A DNA stretch of 64,000 bases from positions 1 to 64,000 of the forward strand of contig JAPPMF010000017.1 in NCBI GenBank assembly GCA_028819195.1. Reading direction: 5' to 3'. The first letter of the stretch is position 1. Each line of letters opens with the position of its first letter. Origin of the DNA: Bin55 sp028819195 (GTDB taxonomy: Bacteria; Pseudomonadota; Gammaproteobacteria; Pseudomonadales; Azotimanducaceae). The position numbers were made by a program, and so were the translations under genes. Of the stretch, positions 1-9,066 are shown piece by piece. The notes beneath the pieces are model-generated. The model was not told the origin of the DNA, made no database searches, and was given only the letters and a program-made list of their open reading frames with translations.

Positions 1-126
1 TGGTGCCCATAAAGAAACACCTTGGCAGTTACCAGTGTTAAAACCATTAACACCTTCGTTTTCTCCGTACAGGTTCACTCCCCAAAAGAACAGTAGCACT
101 GGAACGATAAATCGGTAGATTTTCAT
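1..126 (-). CDS. Truncated secreted protein, N-terminus only
   Basis: An open frame starts with ATG at 126 and runs off the left edge, giving 42 residues. The N-terminus has a short basic start (MKIYR) and a hydrophobic core (FIVPVLLFFWGV), so it reads as a Sec signal peptide, followed by a Gly/Asn-rich mature start that contains one Cys. An AAGGAAA Shine-Dalgarno lies about eight bases before the ATG, which supports this start. Too little is visible to name a family. Confidence 0.6.
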   Translation of the reverse strand, partial: MKIYRFIVPVLLFFWGVNLYGENEGVNGFNTGNCQGVSLWAP

Positions 127-464
127 CAGTGGTTTCCTTGTGATCAAAACAGAAAATCGATGGTTGGTAAAAAGTCGGTTATATGATAGTTAAAACGGTC
201 AATTTTTGCAATCTAAAAGTCAATAGTTTTATAGTAATTTAGTGGATTTTTTCGATTAGATTAATTATTGATACTGTTGTCTACGACTCATGTGGAGTTA
301 GCAACTGGTTGAGAATCGTCGCTATCAAGGATTCCTGGCTTTGTCTCTTGTCATCCTCAGTTCAGAATTGAGTCTTACATCAGGGTGGAGAGGATTAGTG
401 TGTAAATGCGGGGGAGAGTATTGAAAACTATTCTTAAACAAGAATCCTTCAAATGGAAGACATA
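127..464. other. Intergenic, AT-rich, no gene seen
   Basis: No convincing reading frame or RNA gene was found. It holds the promoter region of the truncated gene at 1-126 and the 3' side of the hydroxylase gene at 465. The only structure noted is the weak hairpin at 430-445. Confidence 0.5.
430..445 (-). terminator. Weak candidate terminator hairpin
   Basis: ATTCTT and AAGAAT are 6-bp inverted arms around a 4-base loop. They lie about 20 bases past the stop of the hydroxylase gene and are followed on the minus strand by AGTTTT. The stem is AT-rich and the T run is short, so termination here is only a possibility. Confidence 0.25.
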
Positions 465-1151
465 TCAGACCGTTGACTGAAGTTGGTCATGTTTACTCCT
501 TGCCTGCGGTGTCGTTTTGAACACGTAATCCCAAAGAGGTGTAAATCCAAAATTTACATTACGTTGCGCATGGTGTAGGTCATGCGACTTAATTAAATAG
601 TCTAACCATTTAAACCCCGTCTTGATATTAGCATGATCTAGGGTATTGATCAACGTATGAATAAATATTACCGTAACAAACGCACCAATCCCTACCGGAC
701 CAATTACTGCAATACAGCACAATAACAGTGACAAACCAAAGACTATTTCATGTGGATGTTGATACAATCCGTCAATAGCGGTGGGATGCCGATATAAATG
801 GTGCCAACCATGCAAGTATCGCATTAAAAATTTTGAATGATGCATGAGCCTGTGCGCCCAATAATAAGTGAAATCGTAGAGTAAAACTGGAACGATAAAC
901 TCGTACCAATGACTTGATCCTGTTCGAATAAGAAACTCGGAAAACAGTAAAACTGCCCCAATATACGTTCCAAATATCGCTATGATGTTTAGAGAAATAA
1001 TTAACCAATAACGACGCTGTTGCGGATCTCGATCATTGATTTGAGAATCAGGAATCTGTACGTGGACAAATTGACAACTAGCCATCACTAGCGTCACCAG
1101 TGTCATTACAGATAATATTCCAATGATCGAACTAATTACGACTACTGACAT
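465..1151 (-). CDS. Sterol desaturase / fatty acid hydroxylase family protein
   Basis: This is a 228-residue integral membrane di-iron oxygenase of the fatty acid hydroxylase superfamily. The His clusters are visible in order: HRLMH (100-104), HGWHH (114-118) and HDLHH (190-194), as needed to bind two irons at the cytoplasmic face. Four hydrophobic segments lie near 5-25, 48-72, 84-97 and 136-170. The family hydroxylates or desaturates lipids, sterols and carotenoids; the substrate cannot be read from the sequence. The ATG at 1151 is preceded closely by GAGGT. The gene stands alone, divergent from the TonB receptor. Confidence 0.85.
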   Translation of the reverse strand: MSVVVISSIIGILSVMTLVTLVMASCQFVHVQIPDSQINDRDPQQRRYWLIISLNIIAIFGTYIGAVLLFSEFLIRTGSSHWYEFIVPVLLYDFTYYWAHRLMHHSKFLMRYLHGWHHLYRHPTAIDGLYQHPHEIVFGLSLLLCCIAVIGPVGIGAFVTVIFIHTLINTLDHANIKTGFKWLDYLIKSHDLHHAQRNVNFGFTPLWDYVFKTTPQARSKHDQLQSTV

Positions 1152-1551
1152 ACCTCACACTTGTCTCCCAGGTCAATCGCACACATTTCGAAGAACCTAA
1201 ATTTGTTACAGAAACCAACTAAATTATATTGTGAGTCGCGAGAATTCCTAGCCGAAACAGGTTCTTTAATTTTGGACTGACTGAGAAGAATAGACACGAC
1301 TCTCACATTTACTAAATTGACTTTAAACAAGTGGACGTACCTATCTCCTTACAGGCTGAACATGAAATTTGACATTTGAGTAATTTCACAAATTCAGCCT
1401 ATAAACTACATAATCCTTCCAATATTCACATATTATATCCCTAAAATTGTATTTTGTTATAAATTGCCAGTTACAAAGTTGTGCACGCAATGTTGGACTA
1501 TTACAATACTTCGAATTATTGAAAAGTTCTATCGACGGAAAAACCAAAAAC
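1152..1551. other. Divergent intergenic region with promoters
   Basis: This lies between the divergent hydroxylase and TonB-receptor genes and should hold both promoters. It contains the two-tier stem-loop at 1353-1400. An in-frame GTG-type extension of the receptor reaches 1447, but it has no signal-peptide character, so I treat it as leader. No good Fur box was seen. Confidence 0.5.
1353..1400 (+). promoter_or_regulatory. Two-tier stem-loop in the receptor leader
   Basis: AGGCTGAA (1353-1360) pairs perfectly with TTCAGCCT (1393-1400). Nested inside, TGAAATT (1363-1369) pairs with AATTTCA (1382-1388) around a 12-base loop. The two helices are coaxial with a small asymmetric bulge (2 versus 4 bases). 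It lies about 150 bases upstream of the likely receptor start, so it may be a structured 5' leader or a DNA operator. It matches no riboswitch class I recognise. Confidence 0.4.
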
Positions 1552-4089
1552 ATGATTCAAGCGTATTCACGCAATATAGACGTGCCCAAACACAAAGAAA
1601 CTAAAAAATCTCTAATCTTTACACCATACATTTGGTTGATAGTTCTATTCGCACTAACTTTTGTAGCTACTTCATATGCCGATGAAGTTAGTGACGAGGA
1701 CATGGAAGAGGTTATAGTCGTCGGTAGCCAAAACAGTCAACCACATGAGTCGGTTGAATCGGTGTTTGGTTTCGAACAATCATTACTCGAAATTCCGCGG
1801 TCAGCTTCAACCATCAGTGAAGAAATGTTAGCTCGATTTGATATGCGAGATATAGATGAATTGATCGCACTTGCGCCAGGTTCCTTCACTCAGTCTTTTT
1901 TTGGTGTGGCTGGTTCATTAGATGTACGTGGAACCCCTGGTGAAACCTACTTTCGTGGTGTTCGCCGACTAGATAATCCCGGTAATTATCCTACACCGAT
2001 TGGTGCTTCCGACCGTATTGATATTGTTCGTGGACCTGCTTCACCGATCTATGGTCCGGCAAAAATTGGTGGTTATCTTAACTTCGTTCCTAAGTCGGCG
2101 CGGATTGAAGCGACGGACGAAATTATCGATCAAATCATTGGTGCGATTAGCCTATCGGTTGGATCGTGGGACAAACAAATAATCACAGCTGAAGTGGGTG
2201 GCGCGACCACTCGAGGTGGCAAAAATTTAGGCTATTACCTGTATTCCGAGTTCGAGAATTCCGGTAGCTATTACCGCAATCACGGTACGGATCAAACATT
2301 GATCCAGACGTCGTTTGATGTCGATCTTAGCGCAAATTTACACTTAGAGTTTGGTGGGATGTTTCATGAGTTCTCCGGTAAACAAAATGCCGGCTGGAAT
2401 CGATTAACTCAGGATTTGATTGACCATGGAATATACATAACCGGGCAACCTCACCCGTTAGATACCGATGGCGATGGCAAAATTTCGCACCAAGAATTTG
2501 ACGTCAATGGCGACGGTTTCACCGATCTCAATCCTTTTGCACCAGGCCTCGTTCCAGGAAGTCCCGACGAACTCGATACCGTTACAACTGGTTTATGTTT
2601 TATTGGCCAGACTCCGGTGTTTGGTTGTGTTCTCGAGTTGTTAAACCTGCTCAATGTCGGAACAACTATTTTGGATACCAGCCTAGTTCTAACTTCTCCT
2701 GACGATGTTCTAGATAACGAGGTACTTACGCTTTACTTCGACGTGATCTACCAACCAAGTGAAATCGGTTGGAAGTGGACGAACCAGATATTTTTTGAAA
2801 TGTATGACAACTTAAATGAAAACGCGTATGGATTTTCACAGTTTCACGATAGCTGGGTAGTAGAAAATAAGTTGGTAGGTTCGCGTTACTGGGAACGAGA
2901 ATACTCATCGATAGCCGTACAGATTTCGCCCTCGTTGCGCTATACAAGCTTTGATCATGGCGACGACTACACTAATGAGTATTTCGATCGCCGAGACCTA
3001 TCAGTACCAGGTAGTTCCTTAGACACTCGCTTACTATCGACTCAGATTGATGACGACTACACTGAGTACTACATCGGCCATTATCTTGATATTGGTCTAG
3101 CCGCGATGACCAATATATCATGGAATAATGGCGTTAATCTGCTCGCGGGAATACGATACGACAGTATTGATATGGAAAGTCGACAACCAATCGAAAAGTT
3201 GCTTTTCGCGAGCGCTAATAACATCTGCGTACCGCCGGATCTTTCGTGTGCACACATAGCTGCAGAAAACCGTTATGCTGGATTTTCCGGTACACTGAGT
3301 GTGAATTATTACATCAATCCCGGTTTCATACCTTACGCAACTGTGTCTAAGCAATCTACTGTGATTGCAGGGCAAGGCGCTGAGTTGACTACACGAAACG
3401 TTGCTGATGGTCGAGTCTGGGATTCTTCTACGTTATATGAATTAGGTCTTAAAGTAAGTCTATTGAATAACGCACTCTACATAGCGTCCGCGTTTTACGA
3501 ACAAGAACGAACGGATTTTTTGGCACAAGCCATAGTTACGAATCAAGCAACAAGAACTCGAGGTACAGAATTTGAGATGCGTTGGGTGGTTAACGAACCC
3601 TTGCTGATTACTCTCGGTTACTCCAACATGGAAATAATCAATCTCAACACGCTAGCGGCGGGGCAGCGTTTTAGTTTTGTAGGGGCTGAGGACCTACCGG
3701 GTATTGCCCCAGAGACTTTTTACGGAGGTAGCTTAGTAGGTACCATCGTTCAGTCAGGAATTGCGGGGGCGCGTCGGGCGGGGGTCCCTAGAACCATCGC
3801 TTCAATGACGGCTACTTATGAATTCAGTCCTAATTTCGCGATCAGTGGTAGCGCGGTCGACGTTGACTCCGTCCACTCGGGTTATTCCAAGTCAGTTAAG
3901 CTCCCCGCGTACTTGCTCGTGAACGCCGGCGTGGTAGTGAACGTCGGCAAGTGGACATTGTCGGCTACTGTGAAAAACCTTTCTGACGAACGATATTTTC
4001 GGTCAAATTTTCCGAATCTATTCGGAGGTGTTGTTGTGCTACCCGAATTACCGCGACACTTTCAGGTTCGCACACAGTTTCAGTGGTGA
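1552..4089 (+). CDS. TonB-dependent outer-membrane receptor with EF-hand insertion
   Basis: This is a TonB-dependent transporter of 845 residues from the ATG at 1552. I chose that start because it puts a signal peptide (TPYIWLIVLFALTF, cleaved near SYA-DEV) close to the N-terminus; the frame is open back to 1447. A TonB-box-like EEVIVVGSQ follows, then a plug domain with DVRGTPGETYFRGVRR and RGPASPIYGP. The beta-barrel ends in the aromatic residue FQW. Residues about 304-328 carry DTDGDGKISHQE, a perfect 12-residue EF-hand loop, and a second loop starting DVNGDG, in what should be an extracellular loop. The plug resembles siderophore receptors, but the ligand is unknown. No TonB, ExbBD or ABC importer genes for it are adjacent. 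Confidence 0.9.
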   Translation: MIQAYSRNIDVPKHKETKKSLIFTPYIWLIVLFALTFVATSYADEVSDEDMEEVIVVGSQNSQPHESVESVFGFEQSLLEIPRSASTISEEMLARFDMRDIDELIALAPGSFTQSFFGVAGSLDVRGTPGETYFRGVRRLDNPGNYPTPIGASDRIDIVRGPASPIYGPAKIGGYLNFVPKSARIEATDEIIDQIIGAISLSVGSWDKQIITAEVGGATTRGGKNLGYYLYSEFENSGSYYRNHGTDQTLIQTSFDVDLSANLHLEFGGMFHEFSGKQNAGWNRLTQDLIDHGIYITGQPHPLDTDGDGKISHQEFDVNGDGFTDLNPFAPGLVPGSPDELDTVTTGLCFIGQTPVFGCVLELLNLLNVGTTILDTSLVLTSPDDVLDNEVLTLYFDVIYQPSEIGWKWTNQIFFEMYDNLNENAYGFSQFHDSWVVENKLVGSRYWEREYSSIAVQISPSLRYTSFDHGDDYTNEYFDRRDLSVPGSSLDTRLLSTQIDDDYTEYYIGHYLDIGLAAMTNISWNNGVNLLAGIRYDSIDMESRQPIEKLLFASANNICVPPDLSCAHIAAENRYAGFSGTLSVNYYINPGFIPYATVSKQSTVIAGQGAELTTRNVADGRVWDSSTLYELGLKVSLLNNALYIASAFYEQERTDFLAQAIVTNQATRTRGTEFEMRWVVNEPLLITLGYSNMEIINLNTLAAGQRFSFVGAEDLPGIAPETFYGGSLVGTIVQSGIAGARRAGVPRTIASMTATYEFSPNFAISGSAVDVDSVHSGYSKSVKLPAYLLVNAGVVVNVGKWTLSATVKNLSDERYFRSNFPNLFGGVVVLPELPRHFQVRTQFQW

Positions 4090-4173
4090 GTCTGTGATGG
4101 GGGTAATTCTCGTTTACAACAGCCACCCTAGAGGGGTAGTAGAATATTATTGACCGTTCAATAGGTTAGCGTG

Positions 4174-4356
4174 ATGAATGATAAATCGCAAGACGAATAC
4201 CCTTACACGAAAAAACTCAAGAAGGAGTTTAAAGACTTAGTCGAGGATACTTTAAGGATCGCTGACGCAACTTGGTTTAAATTAACCGTTTACTCTGTTC
4301 TATTTGTAGTGTTAGGGTTAGTTGTTTTCGTTATCTGCCTGCAACTTTTCGGTTAA
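4174..4356 (+). CDS. Small single-pass membrane protein, unknown
   Basis: This is a 60-residue protein with a charged N-terminal half (DEYPYTKKLKKEFKDLVEDTL) and one C-terminal membrane helix (about 38-58, FKLTVYSVLFVVLGLVVFVI). The ATG at 4174 directly follows a GTG at 4171, and either could be used. The topology recalls small tail-anchored or SecE-like proteins, but I see no family signature. It sits 84 bases after the receptor gene on the same strand. Confidence 0.5.
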   Translation: MNDKSQDEYPYTKKLKKEFKDLVEDTLRIADATWFKLTVYSVLFVVLGLVVFVICLQLFG

Positions 4357-4445
4357 GAAACACTTTCACGTTTCAATTAGTGGTTCTATTTCACTAAATC
4401 TACAAATTGCTCGTTAGCAGATTGAGTTCCTCACGGTCGAGTTTA

Positions 4446-5063
4446 CTAGGAATCTAAGCTGTTAATCGTTAACGTAACCTCCGTGTCGTCACCCCGTATG
4501 ATAAATTTACGCACAGTTGGAATATTTGAACCAGCTGATTCGGTTGAATCTGCATAAGTGATTGATACAACCCATTGCTCATACTTAAATTCGATTAATT
4601 GGTTCTGTTGGTCGAACTCCTTCTCGCCTGGTTTGTCAATGAGCTCGCAGTCTAATGAAATACAATTCCACAGCTCCAAAAACGGTAGCGATAAGCCAAA
4701 TTCTTCGACCAACCATTCATTAACGTCAATGTTTTCTTCCTTTGTCCCTAACGATGTAGTTAGAGTCGATGATTCTTCTTTTCCCGACAAATTAATGCGA
4801 ACGAATCCAGTACGATCGCGGAGATTTAGTTCGTATTGGTCAGCGACCCTCTTGAATCGAAAACTACCATTAAAAGATTGCACGGGACTTTTAATGGCGA
4901 TTCTCCCTTCAATGGCTAGCACATCTTCATCGTTAGTTTGAGGTACTAAAGGTTCACGCGAAAGACTCTGACACCCACTAGCGAGTAGTAAAACCAGAAT
5001 TGCGAAAGTTCCAATTACCCCGATTTTTTGATTAACAACCTGCTGTTCGTATAATTTTTGCAT
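4446..5063 (-). CDS. lolB: Outer-membrane lipoprotein LolB
   Basis: LolB receives lipoproteins from periplasmic LolA and inserts them into the inner leaflet of the outer membrane. The protein has 205 residues from the ATG at 5063, which has GAAGGA four to five bases upstream. A TTG at 5084 in the same frame lacks such a site. A hydrophobic signal ends in the lipobox LASGC, followed by the LolB-type core (AIEGRIAIKSPVQSFNGSF). Its place head-to-head with hemA is the classic gammaproteobacterial arrangement. Only 30 bases separate the two start codons, so each promoter must overlap the other gene or its leader. Confidence 0.88.
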   Translation of the reverse strand: MQKLYEQQVVNQKIGVIGTFAILVLLLASGCQSLSREPLVPQTNDEDVLAIEGRIAIKSPVQSFNGSFRFKRVADQYELNLRDRTGFVRINLSGKEESSTLTTSLGTKEENIDVNEWLVEEFGLSLPFLELWNCISLDCELIDKPGEKEFDQQNQLIEFKYEQWVVSITYADSTESAGSNIPTVRKFIIRGDDTEVTLTINSLDS

Positions 5064-5093
5064 TGATTCCTTCGGATTCCACAATATTTAACT

Positions 5094-6362
5094 ATGCCGA
5101 TCATTGCCTTCGGCCTCAATCACCGACATGCGGGGATTGATTTAAGGGGTCGGGCATCGATTCTTCCCGAAGACCTTAAAAATTCCCTACCATTACTCGT
5201 AAACTCCGCTGAGTATATTAGCGAAGCTTTAGTGCTGTCGACTTGCAATCGGACAGAGTTGCATTGTATTGTTCAGCAGGAGGACGAGCAAATTGTCGAA
5301 GAACATCTTCGGCGCTGGTTGGCCGAACACCGAAATATAACGCTGTCCGAGTTAGTAGGTAAAACTTACTTTTTTAGTGCCTCGGAAGCTACTAGACACA
5401 TCATGCGGGTTGCCGCTGGTTTAGATTCTCAAGTGCTTGGCGAGCCACAGATTTTTGGGCAATACAAGGCTGCCTATCAAGCGGCAGTTAAAACTGGTAC
5501 TATCGGACCAGAATTAGAACCCATTGTTACTGCGGTAGTTCGAACCTGCAAACGGATCCGAAACGAAACAGAAATTGGTCGACACTGTACGTCGTTGCCT
5601 CAAGCTGCGGTCATAAAGACTCAACAGGAATTTCCTAATCTTAGTTCAATCCGAGTTTTATTGATCGGTGCCGGTCAGATTATCAGAGCTGTCAGTAAAT
5701 ACTTACACACAGCGGGTGTACGCGCTATAACGGTTGCGAATCGAACTCTAGCGAATGCCGATCGAATTGCACAAGACGTCGATGGCAAGGTGATCCCACT
5801 AACAGAGTATGGGGAACATTTGTACGAATTTGATGTTTTAATTACATCCACGAATAGCGATCGTCCAATTGTGAGTTTCGAAGTTGTAAAGAACGCTTGT
5901 GAACAACGACGTAATAAACCGATGTTGATCGCTGATCTAGCTGTGCCCCGTGATGTAGATCCTTTTGTCCGAAATCTTGAACAAGTACGTGTCTTTACCG
6001 TAGATGAATTGAGTTCTGACATTCAAACAAATTTGAGTTCAAGACACGAATCTGTGCATCAAGCAGAGCAAATCATTGAGGAAGGTCTAGATAAACTCAA
6101 TGACAGTTTTCGCGCCCGCGAAGTTTCGACTACTGTATCCAGGTATCGCTCAAATATGGAAGATATCCGAGATCAAGAAATTGACTTTGCGGTGACCCGT
6201 CTTCGAGCTGGTGAAGATCCACAACAAGTCATTGCAAATTTAGCCCAAAGCCTGACGCAAAAACTTGTTCATTTCCCAACTGTTGCGTTGCGGAATGCTA
6301 GTATCGCAGAAGATGTGGAATTGTTGAACCGACTTTGTTCGGCTTATGAGATTGAATCATGA
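5094..6362 (+). CDS. hemA: Glutamyl-tRNA reductase
   Basis: This enzyme reduces glutamyl-tRNA(Glu) with NADPH to glutamate-1-semialdehyde, the first committed step of haem synthesis by the C5 pathway. Its 422 residues match the family length. Visible features are the catalytic Cys51 in VLSTCNRTE, the AAGLDSQVLGEPQIFGQYK block, a Rossmann segment (VLLIGAGQI) and a helical C-terminal dimerisation domain. The stop overlaps the prfA start by four bases (ATGA), so translation is probably coupled. Confidence 0.97.
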   Translation: MPIIAFGLNHRHAGIDLRGRASILPEDLKNSLPLLVNSAEYISEALVLSTCNRTELHCIVQQEDEQIVEEHLRRWLAEHRNITLSELVGKTYFFSASEATRHIMRVAAGLDSQVLGEPQIFGQYKAAYQAAVKTGTIGPELEPIVTAVVRTCKRIRNETEIGRHCTSLPQAAVIKTQQEFPNLSSIRVLLIGAGQIIRAVSKYLHTAGVRAITVANRTLANADRIAQDVDGKVIPLTEYGEHLYEFDVLITSTNSDRPIVSFEVVKNACEQRRNKPMLIADLAVPRDVDPFVRNLEQVRVFTVDELSSDIQTNLSSRHESVHQAEQIIEEGLDKLNDSFRAREVSTTVSRYRSNMEDIRDQEIDFAVTRLRAGEDPQQVIANLAQSLTQKLVHFPTVALRNASIAEDVELLNRLCSAYEIES

Positions 6363-7477
6363 GCCTGTCTCCGAGAATTCTCCGTCGACTAGAGGAGTGT
6401 GCGGATCGGTACCTAGAACTTGAGGGTCTCTTGGGGGATGCCGACACCGTTCGGGATCAAGAGCTCTTCATCAAATTATCCCGTGAATATTCTGGACTTC
6501 AACCGATTATCGAGTCGTATCGTAAGTACGAAAGTCTACAAGCCGAAATTGCTGAGTTGAATGAATTACAAAATGGCCCGGACGACGAAATCAAAAACTT
6601 GGCACGCGAGATGTTCGCGGATACACAACCCAAATTGGATGAAGCTTGCGTGCAGATTGAAACAATGTTGCTACCTCAAGATCCAGACGATGCAGCTAAT
6701 GTCTACTTAGAGATTAGAGCAGGTACAGGGGGGGACGAAGCGGGATTGTTTGCCGCTGATTTAGTAAGAATGTACGAGAAGTACGCTGCGATCAAGGGAT
6801 GGAACGCGCAACTCATTACTTTCAAACCGTCAACTCAAGGTGGTTGTAAAGAAGCGATATTTCGTATCACCGGTAAAGATGTCTTCTCCCGGTTAAAGTT
6901 TGAATCGGGCGCTCATCGAGTACAACGTGTCCCAATCACCGAGTCGCAAGGGCGAGTACATACATCAGCTTGTACTGTCGCGATCTTACCCGAAGTAGAA
7001 ACAGTTGAAGAGATCAGTCTAAAGCCCTCTGAACTAAGAATTGATACTTATCGAGCTTCCGGAGCGGGTGGGCAACATGTCAACAAAACTGATTCTGCCG
7101 TCCGAATCACACACCTTCCGTCGGGTGTGGTAGTCGAGTGTCAAGATGAACGCTCGCAGCATCTCAATAAAGAGCGAGCTCTTTCGTTATTAACTTCCAA
7201 ACTAATGAATGCTGAGAAGCAAACGAAAGAACAACAGCGAAGTGACGATCGACGATTACAGATTGGTTCAGGTGATCGATCAGAACGAATTCGGACCTAC
7301 AACTTTCCACAGGGCCGACTCACGGATCACCGAGTAAATCTAACGCTGTATAAGTTAGACGAAGTCATGGAAGGTTCGTTGGATCAGGTAATCGAACCGT
7401 TGATTAAGGAACATCAAGCCGATTTGCTCCGTGAATTGCACGATGAAACAACTGAAAGCTCGTATGCCTCGCTTTGA
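6359..7477 (+). CDS. prfA: Peptide chain release factor 1
   Basis: RF1 ends translation at UAA and UAG. The 372-residue protein has the catalytic GGQ (237-239) in RASGAGGQHVNKTDSAV and the codon-recognition tripeptide as PIT (192-194) in HRVQRVPITESQGR. E. coli has PAT there; the P-x-T form is kept. The Gln of GGQ is methylated by PrmC, encoded by the next, overlapping gene. The start overlaps hemA by four bases. Confidence 0.97.
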   Translation: MSLSPRILRRLEECADRYLELEGLLGDADTVRDQELFIKLSREYSGLQPIIESYRKYESLQAEIAELNELQNGPDDEIKNLAREMFADTQPKLDEACVQIETMLLPQDPDDAANVYLEIRAGTGGDEAGLFAADLVRMYEKYAAIKGWNAQLITFKPSTQGGCKEAIFRITGKDVFSRLKFESGAHRVQRVPITESQGRVHTSACTVAILPEVETVEEISLKPSELRIDTYRASGAGGQHVNKTDSAVRITHLPSGVVVECQDERSQHLNKERALSLLTSKLMNAEKQTKEQQRSDDRRLQIGSGDRSERIRTYNFPQGRLTDHRVNLTLYKLDEVMEGSLDQVIEPLIKEHQADLLRELHDETTESSYASL

Positions 7478-8315
7478 AAGTGTTGCAGATTGCTTCGATT
7501 GGACGTGTGGACAAATTGATCGAGACGATGCTGCGTATCTTGTATTACACTATTTGAATTGCTCACATCGCGATCTCTATCTGTCTAAAAATAAAGCTCG
7601 GCGATTAAACGGTAAACTGCCAAACTCTGTAAACTCAGTACAAGCAGACAAACTCAAGCAAGCAGTGAGTCGGCGACAGAATGGTGAACCCCTCGCTTAC
7701 ATAACCGAGAGCAAGTACTTTTGGAACATGATGTTTCGTGTAACTCCTGCCGTTCTCATTCCACGAAATGAAACGGAACTTGTCGTTCAAGTTGCGCTTG
7801 AAGTCGCAAAACCGGGACAACGAATCCTCGATTTAGGTACCGGATCGGGGGTAATTGCGCTTACGTTAAAGGGCAATTTGGAATGCGACGTAGTCGCTAC
7901 TGATGTCGATCAAAAAGCGCTAGCAGTTTGTCGACAAAACATGCGAAAACTTGATCTAGACATTACGCTACTACATTCTGATTGGTTCGAGAAATGCGAG
8001 GGAACGTTCGACATCATTGTCTCAAACCCACCATACGTTGCGGTTAACGATCCGTATTTATCTCGAGGCGATTTACGATTCGAACCGCAGGAAGCATTAA
8101 CCGATGGTGCTGACGGACTACTACATCTCCGAACCATTATTGCGGATGCGCCTAATTTCTTGAACAACAATGGTTGGTTGATTGTCGAACACGGGTTTGA
8201 TCAATCGACTAAGGTGCAGGAACTTTTTGATGCAGCTGGTTTTCACGACATATCGACGAAAACCGACTACGGCGGCCACCTTCGCATTGTACAAGGACTA
8301 TTCCGTGGACGATGA
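7464..8315 (+). CDS. prmC: RF glutamine methyltransferase PrmC
   Basis: PrmC methylates the Gln of the GGQ motif in release factors using S-adenosylmethionine. It has an N-terminal helical domain, the SAM motif ILDLGTGSGVIAL and the catalytic VSNPPYVAV. I chose the ATG at 7464 because it gives an N-terminus of about the E. coli length. The ATG at 7443 and a GTG at 7431 are in the same frame and would overlap prfA more. The gene overlaps prfA upstream by 14 bases and moeB downstream. Confidence 0.93.
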   Translation: MPRFESVADCFDWTCGQIDRDDAAYLVLHYLNCSHRDLYLSKNKARRLNGKLPNSVNSVQADKLKQAVSRRQNGEPLAYITESKYFWNMMFRVTPAVLIPRNETELVVQVALEVAKPGQRILDLGTGSGVIALTLKGNLECDVVATDVDQKALAVCRQNMRKLDLDITLLHSDWFEKCEGTFDIIVSNPPYVAVNDPYLSRGDLRFEPQEALTDGADGLLHLRTIIADAPNFLNNNGWLIVEHGFDQSTKVQELFDAAGFHDISTKTDYGGHLRIVQGLFRGR

Positions 8316-9066
8316 TCAACTCTTACGATACAGTCGTCACATCATGTTGCCGGAAATCGACTTTGAAGGCCAAGAAAAGCTTTTGGATTCTCATGTTGCG
8401 ATCGTCGGTATTGGGGGACTTGGTTGTCCGGTCGCTCAATACTTAGTCGCGTCTGGCGTCGGTCACATTACCTTAATTGATAGTGACAAAGTTGAGCTTT
8501 CCAACCTACAACGTCAAATCCTGCACACGGAGACGAATCTTGGTACGACTAAGGTAAGCTCAGCACGCGAAACTCTACAGCGACTGAATTCTACCACTCA
8601 AATTTCGGTCATTGACCAAAGAATGACTGATTCAAATACAAAACTATTGAAAGATGTCGATGTGATCGTCGACGGGTGTGATAATTCGACGACCAGATTT
8701 GCGATCAACGAAGCAAGTTTACAGTATGAAATTCCTTTGGTTTCCGGCGCGGCTATTCAAACGGAAGGGCAGGTAGTAGTTTTCGACCCACGAGTTGCGA
8801 ATTCTCCCTGTTATCGCTGTCTCTACACAGATGAAACGCAAGAATCTTTAAACTGTGCTGAAAATGGGATACTCTCGCCAATGGTGGGGCTCATTGGAGT
8901 CTTTCAAGCGATTGAGACTGTCAAATTACTATGTAGTCTCGGTGAATCTTCGGTTGGATGGCTGTTTTACATTGATATGTATCGAACCGAGTGGCGTAAA
9001 CTCAAGCTACCGAAAAATGCGCAATGTCATTCGTGCAGTAAGTACTCTCTTCGTAGCCAAAAATAG
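8305..9066 (+). CDS. moeB: Molybdopterin-synthase adenylyltransferase MoeB (ThiF/HesA family)
   Basis: This E1-like enzyme adenylates the C-terminal glycine of a ubiquitin-fold sulfur carrier (MoaD or ThiS). The frame is open from 8182, but homology begins at DDDQLLRYSRHIMLPEI. A GTG at 8305 has AAGGA about eight bases upstream, giving 253 residues, close to MoeB length. Motifs: nucleotide-binding GIGGLGCPVAQYL, DGCDNSTTRF, and two zinc CxxC pairs (CYRC and CHSC). The hemA-prfA-prmC-moeB order supports MoeB, although ThiF activity cannot be excluded. Its 3' end overlaps convergent lipB by 65 bases. Confidence 0.9.
   Translation: MDDDQLLRYSRHIMLPEIDFEGQEKLLDSHVAIVGIGGLGCPVAQYLVASGVGHITLIDSDKVELSNLQRQILHTETNLGTTKVSSARETLQRLNSTTQISVIDQRMTDSNTKLLKDVDVIVDGCDNSTTRFAINEASLQYEIPLVSGAAIQTEGQVVVFDPRVANSPCYRCLYTDETQESLNCAENGILSPMVGLIGVFQAIETVKLLCSLGESSVGWLFYIDMYRTEWRKLKLPKNAQCHSCSKYSLRSQK

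Noticed and set aside
1447..1551. N-terminal extension of the TonB receptor
   Set aside because: The frame is open, but the extra 35 residues would bury the signal peptide, and the in-frame ATG at 1552 gives a normal export signal.
4377..4397. Terminator after the small membrane-protein gene
   Set aside because: TTAGTG/CACTAA are 6-bp arms around a 9-base loop with no T tract; too weak to call.
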